64,000 nucleotides of DNA. It comes from Whalleya microplaca. Lineage: Eukaryota > Ascomycota > Sordariomycetes > Xylariales > Xylariaceae. The notes under the pieces are model-generated. The model had not been told where the DNA came from. It saw only the letters and a program-made list of their open reading frames with translations, and made no database searches. Below are positions 24,701 to 35,353 of this stretch, piece by piece (position 1 is the stretch's first letter; every line of letters starts with the position of its first letter). Position numbers and translations under genes: made by a program. Location: positions 1-64,000 of the forward strand of contig MU385720.1 of assembly GCA_022497155.1 (NCBI GenBank), given 5' to 3'.

Positions 24701-26774
24701 AGAGTATCAGACTAGGGACTTACATAGTGCCGTTTGTACGATATGAAACCTAGTGTCGGTAGTCGGGATATTCATATATTGTATTAAATAAACCATGTCT
24801 TACACAACTTGACGTTTTAGCTGAGGTGAGCGTATTTAGGTATATATCCTATGTAGAACTCGCCATCTTTAATTATACATCTATTACAGTTACAGCGTAT
24901 GTAATGATTATTTAGGTCCTGCTGTGATCATTTTAGTTGCTGTCTATTAGAATTGTGTAAAGGTCTAAGATCTAAAGGACTTCTATAGATCCCTTTGGGA
25001 GAGCTCTCGGGGCAATTATCACTCCGAGCTCCACTGGTTTAAGGCACTGTGACTAATCTGCTGGTCGTGACAACGTCGTTACATATTGACTATCAACTAC
25101 ACTTAAGGCCCTATGCTTTATTTAATACAGCCATCCTTCTACATCTTTGTTGAAGTATCCATAGGTACTCATTCCAGTTGCCTCTCATATGTATAACCAA
25201 AGCGTTACCATCAAGTCTACCTTTGCGCATCATTATGTGAGGTCTAAGCCTAGAGCCATTCATCCCAAGACATTCAAGAGCTGATAGTATATTTATGATG
25301 TTCTTGAACTTGACGTTAACTCCAATTGTGACATAAGATTTCCCATTGGCAATTTCAGACCACCATTGATTGGCCATCTTATTTAGAACGCACTCCACAT
25401 GAGTCTGGCTCCTAGTGTTGATGTTGGCAGGCTTTGAAGTAGATAAAAGTGGTAGAAAGGAATGACAATACAAAGCATGCCAACACCACTCTATCAGTCA
25501 TTCTATATAGCATTCTACCAAAAGGAATTGATATCACAGCGAAGTGCGGGTATTAAAAAGATATCATAGTAGGATTCTTGTGAAAGATCGGGTCTCAGAA
25601 ACTTACACGTTTAATTCGCGCCACTTAGGTTTATTTCAAAAGAGCAGTCATGTATCTCGGCAGGCAGAGTTTTCAAGATTGAAACGTGCCGGTCCTACGT
25701 TACTATGTAATTTAGTAATGGAATGTGTAATTTTCAACGAGAGGAGCACACAGTCTGAAGCCGGAAAAAGGGGCAATTCTTTGCGATACAACCAACAAAT
25801 GGTGCGCTTCCACAATATGACTGATCAGTTTATCCTAGAGCGCATAATTATTACTAAATACACCGTCTTGGCAGCTGTAGGCACAAATCCTTCCCTCTGG
25901 TTCCCGGCGCCCGGTTTATCACGAATATTGCCTAGCTAACGTCACACAGTCCTCTCCAGTGGCAGCCCGACCCCAGTCCATGGAATCGGGGCGGTAGTTA
26001 ATGCCAGGGGTTCTAGGTAATCCATCAGCGACAGTGGAGCGTCTGCCTTACGCTGCCCTTTAAAGAAATCTCCGGTTCAGTACGTCCCATCTGTGTCGTC
26101 TGTCTTATCTTAATGAACTTAATCAAAATAGAAAGTCGGGAAAATATTTCATTGGCACTATCACATGTTGCCGCTGTCAACGCCACTTTCGCATGGCCAA
26201 GTGGGAGAGGAACTTTGATTTAGAATACTTTCTTTGCTAGAGAATACGCTGTGCCACCGCTCTTTGCGCCATCTGCAGCATGCTGGATGCAGCAGTACTC
26301 GTGCCCAGATCGTCGGGTCAATCCCAACCGGCTGGCTCACCCCACGTTCGCTAATATCAATCATAGGCCTTATAGGCCCTATCATTGGATGGTAGCTCAT
26401 ATCCTTGCACATTATTCTGCAGTGTGACCGGGTTCTTAAATCCATCCTCCTCCGTCCACCGAACATCCATCGCTTGAACCCTGCTTCCTACCACCCCTCG
26501 GGAGTCGGGCCGCTGCCGTGTATGGACAGTGACCCAGCCCACTGGGCTCTTCGTGGGGGGATGGTCAAAACCATGTGTTCAAGTTGGGTCGCGGCTTAGG
26601 CACGTCGAGTACTTGGATGCATAGGCAATCCTGAGCCCCTATCATGGCTACTAGTTTCCCATTTTTATCTACTACTTCTGGCCTTATATCGAAGACGCTA
26701 GGTTCCTCCATCAACTTTCAACCATATGGTATTCTTTGAGCTATTGTTTCTCTCTCATCTTTCTGTCGTGGAAC
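21721..26774. other. Gene-poor region
   Basis: About 5 kb without a supported gene. Frames at 23904, 25111 and 25544 lack ATG at their listed starts and show no family motif. The composition is near normal, so it is not a RIP island, but stops are frequent. It contains a perfect hairpin at 23004-23040 and an imperfect inverted pair at 24486-24545. It may hold decayed genes or old transposon remnants too diverged to recognise. Confidence 0.5.
23004..23040. repeat. Perfect 12-bp inverted repeat with 13-base spacer
   Basis: CTAATGAATGAT and ATCATTCATTAG are exact reverse complements separated by 13 bases. It lies in a gene-poor region with no flanking coding sequence. It could be a small transposon relic or a chance hairpin. 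Confidence 0.7.
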
Positions 26775-27729
26775 ATGGCAGAATTCGATGATATTGAGTA
26801 CGAAGGAATTGGGGAAGGGAGACTTATCGCTATGGGAAGTGAACGGTGCTTTCGAGATCACTCCCCTGGAGATACCGTGATAAGTTTAGGTAATGACGAG
26901 CGAGCAATGTAAGAACATACGGACGTATACTGCGACTCTCCTCGGCATCTAAATAGCTTCTAGCAGTTATACACGTTCTATACCTTCTTTCCAACAATCG
27001 ACCGATCATCGCTTGCAGTCTGAACACCCAACTCAGCAATCACAAACCCACGAGCCGTACATCGATATTTCATTTGCAGGTATTCCAGACACAGCAACAT
27101 CGTTGGATCAGCATGCCTTGGCTGTCATGAATTCTACATTTTTGGCTTCAGGAGATGCTATGTCACCCTTTCAGCGATACCTCTCAGAGCCAGAGACACA
27201 CGAACAACTTGCCATAGGGATAGGGCTTGATGTTCCTGGAAACCTTTCCACACCAAACCCTTATGTGAGAATCCATACGGCAAACAGACAAGATATACTT
27301 GCGGCCTCGCTACACCAGTATATCACTGATTGGCAACCAGCGACACCAGACGGTCGCCAAGAAGAGCTTCGTGATGAGCCTTTGTTCTCATCAAAATCGT
27401 CTCCTGGGTTGGCACCATCGGAAGATCCCCATAACTCTTCAAGTTCTGAGCTTGGGGAGATGCTGAATATACTCGGTTCTCCGGAGTGGGAATCTAAAAC
27501 CCCTGAAGATCAGGTGGATCACGTCCGAAAAGTGTATGTATACTTCATCTATGTGCTTCAAGATTACCTGCTAGTGGCGGTGCTAACTCTAGGCAGATCG
27601 ATGCTCAAACGACGTGTGAAGTCACAGATCAACCCAAGGCAGGCAAAGGCGCCGAGGCTTAGGAAGCGGGATCATACACACACTAGGAAGACCCAGCAAC
27701 CATCATCAGAGACGGGTTCAAATACGTGA
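26775..27729 (+). CDS. Hypothetical protein, three exons
   Basis: The model has exons 26775-26908, 26967-27533 and 27597-27729. The introns are 58 bp (GTAAGA...TAGCAG) and 63 bp (GTATGT, branch GCTAAC, ending GGCAG). It gives 277 residues in one consistent frame. The N terminus is acidic (MAEFDDIEYEGIGEG). The middle is Ser/Pro/Glu-rich and probably disordered. The C-terminal 50 residues are strongly basic (LKRRVKSQINPRQAKAPRLR, then RKRDHTHTRK), compatible with nucleic acid binding or nuclear localisation. The second intron is a multiple of three without a stop, so retaining it would insert a hydrophobic segment. No family is recognised and the product's function is unknown. Confidence 0.6.
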
Positions 27730-28419
27730 GCTGGAAAGCTCGGGAAGTTTGTGGAGAATGGAAGCCACTCGTATCTTAATTTACAATGCTATATACTTAT
27801 ATATAACTACAACGTCGCTGTGTCTCTTCATGACACAAGAAAGCAATCACTGACATGTCTTCTTAAAAAGAAAATGCTCAAGGCGTTGACTTAAATATGA
27901 TCTGCTACTAAGATTGATAGGTAGCTAAGAAGTTCCCTCAGACCGAATCTAGATTATCACATTGTTCTGTATGTAGTCATCATATAGGTTCTGCCGTGAT
28001 CGTAACTAACTTGTTTCCTTAAATCGAGTGTTGTATTCTTCTAGGTTGTCTTGCCGTGGTTGTCTGGAAGGTCCTTTTCAAGTACCAAACTCTCGGTACC
28101 ACTATTTTCCCAAGCTCCGGAGGAAAAAGGGATCTGTCAAGAACTACTCCTATCGTGACAAAAAGCTCTGTGAATCCTTCTACAGAAAATATTTGAAGAT
28201 GTATTCAACTTTCGGGCGCGTTGTGCCATTCCTGGTGGTTGGAATAGATGTGGGAAGTAATAACAGCTTGATCTATAATTTTCTTTTCCAAAAGAATTTC
28301 TTTTAGTTTTGAATTTTGAACTTTTGTAAGGATAACTATCTATTCTGTAGACTCATACTACCCAGAAATACGGTTCGCAATCATCGATGCCTAAAAGCAT
28401 ACAGGGAGAAGTTCAGGCC
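27730..28419. other. Intergenic region between convergent genes
   Basis: A 92-codon frame at 28028-28306 lacks an ATG at its start and shows no known motif. It most likely lies in 3' flanking sequence of the two convergent genes. Nothing else is seen. Confidence 0.5.
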
Positions 28420-30505
28420 TCATTGACCCCTGAGGCGTAGCTCTTCAATGAAGATATCAGCCGCCTTTTCTCCAATCATCGCAGCCGTGTTCATCGTATT
28501 CGCACAGATGTTTTCTGGAACAATACTCAAGTCGGCGATCTTTAGACCATGCACGCCATATACACCAAGTTTTTCATCAACGACACCCATCTTCTCTTGC
28601 GGGGCCATCTTGCATGTACCAAGTCCATGCCAGCATGTATTCAAGTTTTGGCGCACCCACTGCTCGATAGCAGCATCATCTTCAGGGGTGTATTCGATAC
28701 TTTTGGTGGCATCATCTGTTGTCAAGCTGCTGTATGTTTTGGATCCGGGCGGGAAAGTTGGGTGCCTGTCAGATATTTCGCCTCGGTATGCCTTCATTCG
28801 TTGGGCGACTTTTCGTTGTATCTTATAAGCCCAGATCTGTGTTTTCAGGTCGATATCATCGTTATCAGTGAGATATCCAGTCTTGAAGTCAAGCTCGTCG
28901 TCTAAATCCGGCCCTGTTATATGCTTTGCCATCGAGTTAGTAAATATGAGATAGAGCAGTGGACGTTTCCTGATAATGGTCGACTGAACTTACCACATGG
29001 CCCCGGGAATATGGGTACGCTGTATAGACACCTATCGTGAAATATTTTCCGGGTGGTACACCAGTGCGATCACCATAAAGTCTGTTGTTAGGGTTAGACC
29101 GAAGAACATCATATCCCATTTCGACTCGGACCTAGGGAGCTTACCCTGACATTAGGAACATTGACGCAAGGGGTTTGCTTCGAGTATCTCTAAAATCTCT
29201 ATCCCAAGCTTCCTTGAACTTGGACCCAAGGGCATCAACTTCTGATGCTGTCGGTCGGATTTTAGACGAAGTATCAATGCCATTCCAACCTAATATCTTA
29301 TCATTGTTCGCCAGGAGAGTTGGGATATCCACAGTGCCGCCATGAACACCGTCGGTGGTGCTCTCTGGTGGAAGGCCAGACTTGTATGAATACATACTCA
29401 GGTGGTGATCCTGGTAGCCATGACCGACACCAGGCAAATCGGCAACGAGCGGAATGCCCACCTGCTTGAGAAGGCTTGGATTTCCGACCCCTGAACGCTC
29501 CAGAATTGGTGGCGTGCCAAGTGTCCCAGATGAGACGACCACTAGTTTCCTGGCTTTTATCAACCTTCTAGAACTTTGGTCAGGATTTGACTGAGTAACT
29601 GGATTAGGTCGAACTTCGACTCCTGAGGCTCTCCGGTTTTCATTGAAGGTAACACGGACTACCTGAGACTCGACCAGGACGTTCAGGTTCGGGTGCTTGC
29701 CGTCTTGTAGCCTTGGATGGAAGTATGTATGTGCCACATCTTGCCTTTTCCCTTCCGGGGACACGTATTTTCGTAAGCGCGTCACACCAATGGAATCAAC
29801 ATTCTGCAAGTCCTCAACCTCCGTGTACCCAACTTGACTCATGGAGTCAATGAAGTCGTTCTCGGCATCCATCGCGCGGTAAGGCCCACTGGATACTTGA
29901 ATCGGGCCACTATAGCCATGATGGGCTTCCTTGCTAGTCCCGTGATACGTCTCTAGCTACAACATATAAGTTAATAACATCAACAGCTTGGTGGGTTTTG
30001 TTGGCGGTACCTTCTTCACAAACGGCCATAGCTCATCCGCTGTCCAGCCCTTCATTCCCCAGGAGTCAAAGTCACACTGCTGCGGTCTCATATACATCAT
30101 GAGGTTGACGGAAGACCCGCCCCCGAGCAGATTAGCAACCTGCACGAACGACTCTCTGTCTGAGAGCTGCTTCTCCTTGGGGGTCTTGTGCCAGTATACG
30201 TTCGGGTTGTCAGGGGCGTAATTGCCTCGCCAGAGGACTGGGTGGATGACCGTAGGCTCGTTGTAATTGTCGCGCCCGCTTTCGATAACCAATATCGATA
30301 GCTCAGGATCCGCATCTGCGAGCCTGGACGCTACAATGCAGCCCGCTGTACCACCTATAGATACGCACATACAATCCGATTAGAGAGAACGACATCCATA
30401 ATGGTGCGCAGTTGTATGAACAAAAGATGGTCAACTTTACTCACCTCCAGCAATTATCACGTCTACCTCTTGGATATTTTCCGGGAGTGCCGTGTATATG
30501 CCCAT
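28420..30505 (-). CDS. GMC oxidoreductase, alcohol (methanol) oxidase-like
   Basis: The model has five exons: 30505-30445, 30354-30011, 29956-29145, 29081-28994 and 28923-28420. Introns are 54-90 bp, the last with a TACTAAC branch site. It encodes 602 residues. The N-terminal dinucleotide fold (DVIIAGGGTAGCIVASRL, then LVIESG) binds FAD. NLLGGGSSVNLMMYMR is the GMC signature. PYSRGHVHITGP and DDIDLKTQIWAYK are characteristic of the fungal alcohol oxidase branch. The catalytic histidine is in CWHGLGTCKM (about residue 534) and the asparagine in ANTMNTA (about 577). The expected reaction is short-chain alcohol plus oxygen to aldehyde plus hydrogen peroxide. The C terminus is LRGQ, so the usual PTS1 peroxisomal signal is absent. 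Exact substrate is unknown. Confidence 0.92.
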
Positions 30506-32168
30506 TGTGAACTGTATTGGCGGATCTTATAATAATTAGGGATATTCTGGTCTCAAACTGTTGTGGTTTACTCGTAACGTAGTCATTGGATTACTAAACT
30601 GCTAAAACTGAGTAGCTAGGTATTCTTATATATCTGATATATGAGCCCATACATCCCCACCTATCGGAACCTGGACGTACGCAATATAGTCAGTGTCGAT
30701 ATCTAGGTAGAGCATCCTTACTTCATGTTTGAGCTGCGCCGAATGCTTGCAAATATTTCAACTAGCCTATCAGAATGCTTGACAGACTACGCAATCACGG
30801 GTGGATTGTGTTACGGCGCAGCAGCTTTAGTAACGCTGCGAGGGCTTTTGTACGATGGATCAGCCTATAGTATCTAATTTGTCGTAGCACTGCCTAGATT
30901 GCTGTCTTAGCTGCTGATCCATGCCATATACACTACCACATTGCTTGTTCCCAAGACAAGAGCTTCGTCTATTCGTCTTGATGGCAATAATTTGGATCCG
31001 AAATAATAAAAAGTGAAAGAAAAGGCGAGGAGACATGGGGAATCAAAGGAGTATGGTGGATCTTCGTAAATATACGCCTCTGGATTGCATCTATTACATA
31101 GTCTACTCCACTGTAAGGAGTAGAACTTAATCCTCAGTCATAAAGGATTCTTAACTTAAACTAGAGCCGTGGTGTAGAATTTTTCATTATCATCGTCCAC
31201 CGAGTGAAATGATACTGTTAGCAGATGAATATGTAGCTGCTGTCACAAAGAGGGATATCGGGCTGATACAGGCCTGGATATAACCCTATATAACTCTATA
31301 GGGACTATACACACGGTTTATATAGTGCTCATCTTAAACTAATACGATGTTATTAGGTAACCAGTACCTGATTATGTGACAGGTATGAGGCGAATGTATG
31401 AAGCATAAAACTTGATGTGTAAGGTATTTCTGTTTGTCCATAAGTTCCCACGTGTACTCCTGTTTATACTTGTATAGCAACTATTTACTTTTCGACAGCT
31501 ACGGTATATCATAGGTATCAAACTTGATGCGGTACCTTCGCTATCGTGAAAACCCAATTCCGAACCATTTAGCGCACCTCTCAATATAAGGAATATTTCC
31601 CTTTACTAATGTAATCGAGAAGTCGCCAACATAACTCGGCATGATCTAACATAGATGTAGCAGTTGGTCAGGAAGATTAAGAAGGCTCGTTTCCATACTA
31701 TAGAGAACGGCAGAACCAATGAAGGCTAAGGTGAAGTATAGGAGACGGCAACTGCTATAGGACAGATACATTTCCTAATTTTCTTAGATAGTGCTAAACA
31801 AGGAGACTATAGATCTCATACTTGAGGCTTCCGTGCTACCCAGGTAAAGGCGCTTTATAATTAAGTAGCAAAGTAGCTGATTGGCCCAAATGAGGCAATA
31901 GGGAGGCAGGAGATGCTCTGTTTGATACAGATACTTGCTGATCCCTTTATCTAGTTGTTGTCACTAGTTTAACATTTGTTGAAGGAGCCAAAAATGACAT
32001 TTCTCTATCAGTATTGTTTCATACAGTAGGGATAAAATCACTTTTTAGAAGTATCGTTTTCTATTAAACCATTCAACACCCGCTCATGGCGAATACTTGT
32101 GTATGCATATATCCGTACTTAGCCAGGTAGCTACCTCCTATTGTGGAACTTATTACCATAAGAGGTAG
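30506..32168. other. Intergenic region upstream of the GMC gene
   Basis: It holds the GMC oxidase promoter at its left end (AT-rich TATATATCTGATATAT at about 30627-30645). The rest has only short frames without family features. No RNA gene is recognised. Confidence 0.5.
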
Positions 32169-32591
32169 GTACCTACAGATATCGCTCACAAAAGTCTTGT
32201 CCATAGGAAATTTTAAAACAGCTGCCATCAGCTGCAGCTGACACCTGGCTGACCCTTGCACCTAACAAACCCTTATACCTGATGGATTATGCCCCATAAA
32301 TCTCAATGCTCTTATCGGCGACGTTATATATTTATTTGCCCGATAAATTACCGATTTATTCTTTACCAAATACTATATATTATATTAGTTATATCAGAAT
32401 AAAGTTAACAGTTTTATTTAGCATATTTAATCTAATATTTCGACAGCTAACCATATAGCTGGTAAAACTAATACCAGCTGTCAAATACCCCTGCTACTAA
32501 CAGGGGTACTGACAGCTGGCTGAAACAGCCGGTAGCAGATGTCTTCAATTTCACTATGGACAAGACTTTTGTGAGCGATAACTGTAAGTAC
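32169..32591. mobile_element. Inverted-repeat element, possible MITE or hairpin relic
   Basis: Bases 32169-32205 and 32555-32591 are reverse complements over 37 bp with two mismatches (core GACAAGACTTTTGTGAGCGA). Weaker pairing continues inward through several CAGCTG-rich blocks, for about 90 bp per arm. The spacer is about 350 bp, AT-rich, without a frame. The form fits a non-autonomous DNA transposon or an inverted duplication; clear terminal repeats and a target duplication could not be fixed. Confidence 0.5.
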
Positions 32592-32824
32592 TTAGGTATA
32601 TAGGTACGTCAATCAGCCCCACCATAGCTGCAAAGTTAACCAATAGGCGAATACGCATCTACTGGTTAATGCAATATGACAGATAATAATTGTATAGTTG
32701 AGTTTACATGTACCTACTCCAGTTTCGTGTCGTGAAATTCGTCATCAATAATCACCCAAACTCTCCCAATCCCACCCATGACCTTCCGTGTTGCGCGGGC
32801 TGCCCACGCAGCACATCGACGACG

Positions 32825-34642
32825 ATGCTGCCACAGAACCGCCGACTACGGCATCTCCAGGGAATTCACCTGCGAAATTTAAGCTTCACCCGCCCCCAAG
32901 GCAGAGCCAGTGACGACCTCGACGCCGACCTTCTATCCAATAAATCCGCGCCTCTACACGAAGACCCTCCACAGCTACACCAGCTACACCATGCTCACTC
33001 CTCCGAGAGCTTGCGGCCACGGCCCGACTCGCGACGGCGCAGTACGACCCTCGCAAATATCAGTCCTGTCACGCAACAAAAGCAATTGGAGTACTCTATC
33101 GAAAGCAGAGCTGCCGACGTGTTCTTTTCATTGCATTGCGATGGAGAGGGAGAGCCGGTCTACATCAGCGAGACCGGTGAACGCTCGATGCACTTCAACT
33201 TCCGCTTCTTCGACCTGTCTGAAGCTGGACCTTCTGTCACAAGGCAATCGCAGTTCACCGTCAAGATATGGGCCAAGAGACGGGCATCATGGAGCTTACT
33301 ATTGACCGAGGAAGTTGATCTTCGTCACTTGAATTACCTCGGAAGCTTGCGGAACCACCAATTTCCTCCAAACTGTCTCATCTTTCACCTGCTCGATGGT
33401 GTTTACTGTTTCGAGCTCTCGGGCAAGCGACCTGAACCGAAGCAGGGCCCGGAGCTCCCGACATCCTCCTACAATGCGCTCATGAAGCTATCCAACCTCG
33501 ATAACTCCATCCAAGATGCCCTAGCAACCCGCGAAGCCCTCACCGCGCAGATCAACACGATATTAGAACGCACACCCACGAACGCCGTGCCCCAGGCCCA
33601 AGAGTCCGCCCTCCTCGCCTCCAAATACGTATCCTCCCAAAAACGCGCCCTCCGGACCGCGCAGGCCCGCCGCGCAGACCTCAAAGCCTCCATCGAGGCC
33701 CGGCACACCGCGATCCGCGAGGGGCGGGCCGCACAAGCCAAGGCCGCCGAGGACGTCGAGCACGCGCGGTCCAAGCTGCCCGCCTCGCAGGCGCTGCTGG
33801 CGTCGACGCGCGACGGCATCCGCGGGCAGCGGCGGCGCGTGTGCGAGGACCTGGCGCACATCTTCGCGATCGCGCCCGTGCCCTCGGGCGCGCCGCTCTC
33901 GTTCAGCATCTGCGGGCTCGCGCTGCCGAACACGGACTACGACCCGACGTCGTCGTCATCGACGGAGGACTCGCTGTCGGCGGCGCTGGGCTACGTGGCG
34001 CAGCTGACGCACGCGCTGCAGTTCTACCTGGCCGTGCCGCTGCCGTACCCGCTGCGCCCGCTGGGCTCGCGCAGCAGCGTCCGCGACGACATCTCCATGC
34101 TGCCCGACGCGCAGCGCGAGTTCCCGCTGTTCCTCAGGGGCGGCGCCACCGCCCAGTACCGCTTCGACTACGCCTGGTTCCTGCTCAACAAGGACATCGA
34201 GGCCTTGTGCGTCGCCGCCGGTCTCAAGGTCGTCGACATCCGCCACACCCTCCCCAACCTTAAGTACCTGCTGTACGTGTGCAGCGCCGGCACCGACGAG
34301 GTGCCCGAGCGCAAGCGCGGTGGTGTCCGTGGGCTTTGGGCCGGCCGCATGAAGGGGAAGGTTGGCGGTGGAGGTGGGAGTATCGACGACGGCGCCAGTA
34401 GTGCCGGGGGCAGCCGGCGCGGGAGTACGGACAGCGAGGCCGCGGCGGGCGGGAAGCAGCGCGAGCAGCTGAGCCGTGCCCTCAAGGGCGAGAACGGATT
34501 CGGCGGCGACCTGCACGGTGGTGTAGGTCCCGCAGCGACGGTGGCGAGGGAACGATCGCCTATAGGCTTGCCGTTTGATGACGGTGCGAGGCTTACCCTG
34601 AGAACGAAGGGGTTGAGGGAGGATGTTGGTGCGCATGCTTGA
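32825..34642 (+). CDS. UVRAG/Vps38-type subunit of the class III PI3-kinase complex
   Basis: This single exon encodes 605 residues. The frame is open from an ATG at 32708, but the ATG at 32825 (MLPQNRRLRHLQGIHLRNLS) starts the conserved part. It reads as an N-terminal RHLQGI.LRNLS motif, a C2-like beta region (about 80-210), an Ala/Arg-rich coiled coil (about 230-340) and a C-terminal domain ending YRFDYAWFLLNKDIEALC and LKVVDIRHTLPNLKYLL, the hallmark of the UVRAG/Atg14 family. The tail is Gly/Ser-rich and disordered. The family joins Vps34, Vps15 and Vps30/Atg6 on endosomes to make PI3P for sorting and autophagy. The DIRHTLPNLKYLL ending favours UVRAG/Vps38 over Atg14. The middle of the gene is much more GC-rich than its ends. 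Confidence 0.85.
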   Translation: MLPQNRRLRHLQGIHLRNLSFTRPQGRASDDLDADLLSNKSAPLHEDPPQLHQLHHAHSSESLRPRPDSRRRSTTLANISPVTQQKQLEYSIESRAADVFFSLHCDGEGEPVYISETGERSMHFNFRFFDLSEAGPSVTRQSQFTVKIWAKRRASWSLLLTEEVDLRHLNYLGSLRNHQFPPNCLIFHLLDGVYCFELSGKRPEPKQGPELPTSSYNALMKLSNLDNSIQDALATREALTAQINTILERTPTNAVPQAQESALLASKYVSSQKRALRTAQARRADLKASIEARHTAIREGRAAQAKAAEDVEHARSKLPASQALLASTRDGIRGQRRRVCEDLAHIFAIAPVPSGAPLSFSICGLALPNTDYDPTSSSSTEDSLSAALGYVAQLTHALQFYLAVPLPYPLRPLGSRSSVRDDISMLPDAQREFPLFLRGGATAQYRFDYAWFLLNKDIEALCVAAGLKVVDIRHTLPNLKYLLYVCSAGTDEVPERKRGGVRGLWAGRMKGKVGGGGGSIDDGASSAGGSRRGSTDSEAAAGGKQREQLSRALKGENGFGGDLHGGVGPAATVARERSPIGLPFDDGARLTLRTKGLREDVGAHA

Positions 34643-35353
34643 GTTGAGATACCCCGGATTGAAAGAAAGAAAGAAATCTAATGTACTTGTCCAAACCGTT
34701 CATGCTGTCTGTGCGAGTGATCACGCATGTATAATGATAATGTATAAATTGTGTTATAAAGTTGTATTATATCCCCAGCCCAGTACAGGAGGTTTGTATT
34801 TGCCTGGATATGCTTAAGGCCTAGAGTAGGTAGGAAAAAGCCAACCATCTCTATTTGTCCATGATGGGTAGAACTTGCCAGTGACTTTGTGGAATAGGTA
34901 TTCCCGGTCCTAGAAGCTCTATGCCTAAGTTTGAGATCACTCAAGACGGATAACAACCAAAAGTTGACTCTCGATAGAATACACACACATTTGACCACGA
35001 AGCCTCAGCCGCCAAAGTAAATCACAACCACCGCAGTATGTACGGCACTGATTAATAAACACGGTGGAATCCAGTCAAACTCCAGCGTGTGATCTCCTAC
35101 ACATAATCTTACAACCCGCTCCTCGGGATGCATAACGAACTCCACGATGACCACCTCGTCCTCGTCCGCGTCCGGGGTATATGATAAACCAAACCAAACC
35201 TACCCTCCGCCCCCTACCCCTATCCCCAATACTAATACACTCACTCACTATACACGCAAGACAGACAGACAGACCAACCGACGACGCTGACCAGCTGGCT
35301 GGCTGACTGACTGTAATTGCAGAAGATCTCACTCAGCTGCTCGAATAGCGCCA
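34643..35353. other. Intergenic region between convergent genes
   Basis: This is the 3' flank of both the UVRAG-like gene and the Rtc1 gene. It carries short low-complexity runs (TCCTCGTCCTCGTCC near 35157, AGACAGACAGACAGACC near 35259). No gene is seen. Confidence 0.6.

Noticed and set aside
25111..25939. Frames of 120 codons (minus) and 131 codons (plus)
   Set aside because: Both begin at non-ATG codons and lack known motifs; kept only as possible decayed coding sequence in the gene-poor region.
28448..28905. Plus-strand frames of 118-126 codons
   Set aside because: They are antisense to the last exon of the GMC oxidase gene, which has clear family motifs.
33469..34636. Several long frames on both strands (up to 226 codons)
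   Set aside because: They are shadows produced by the GC-rich coding sequence of the UVRAG-like gene.
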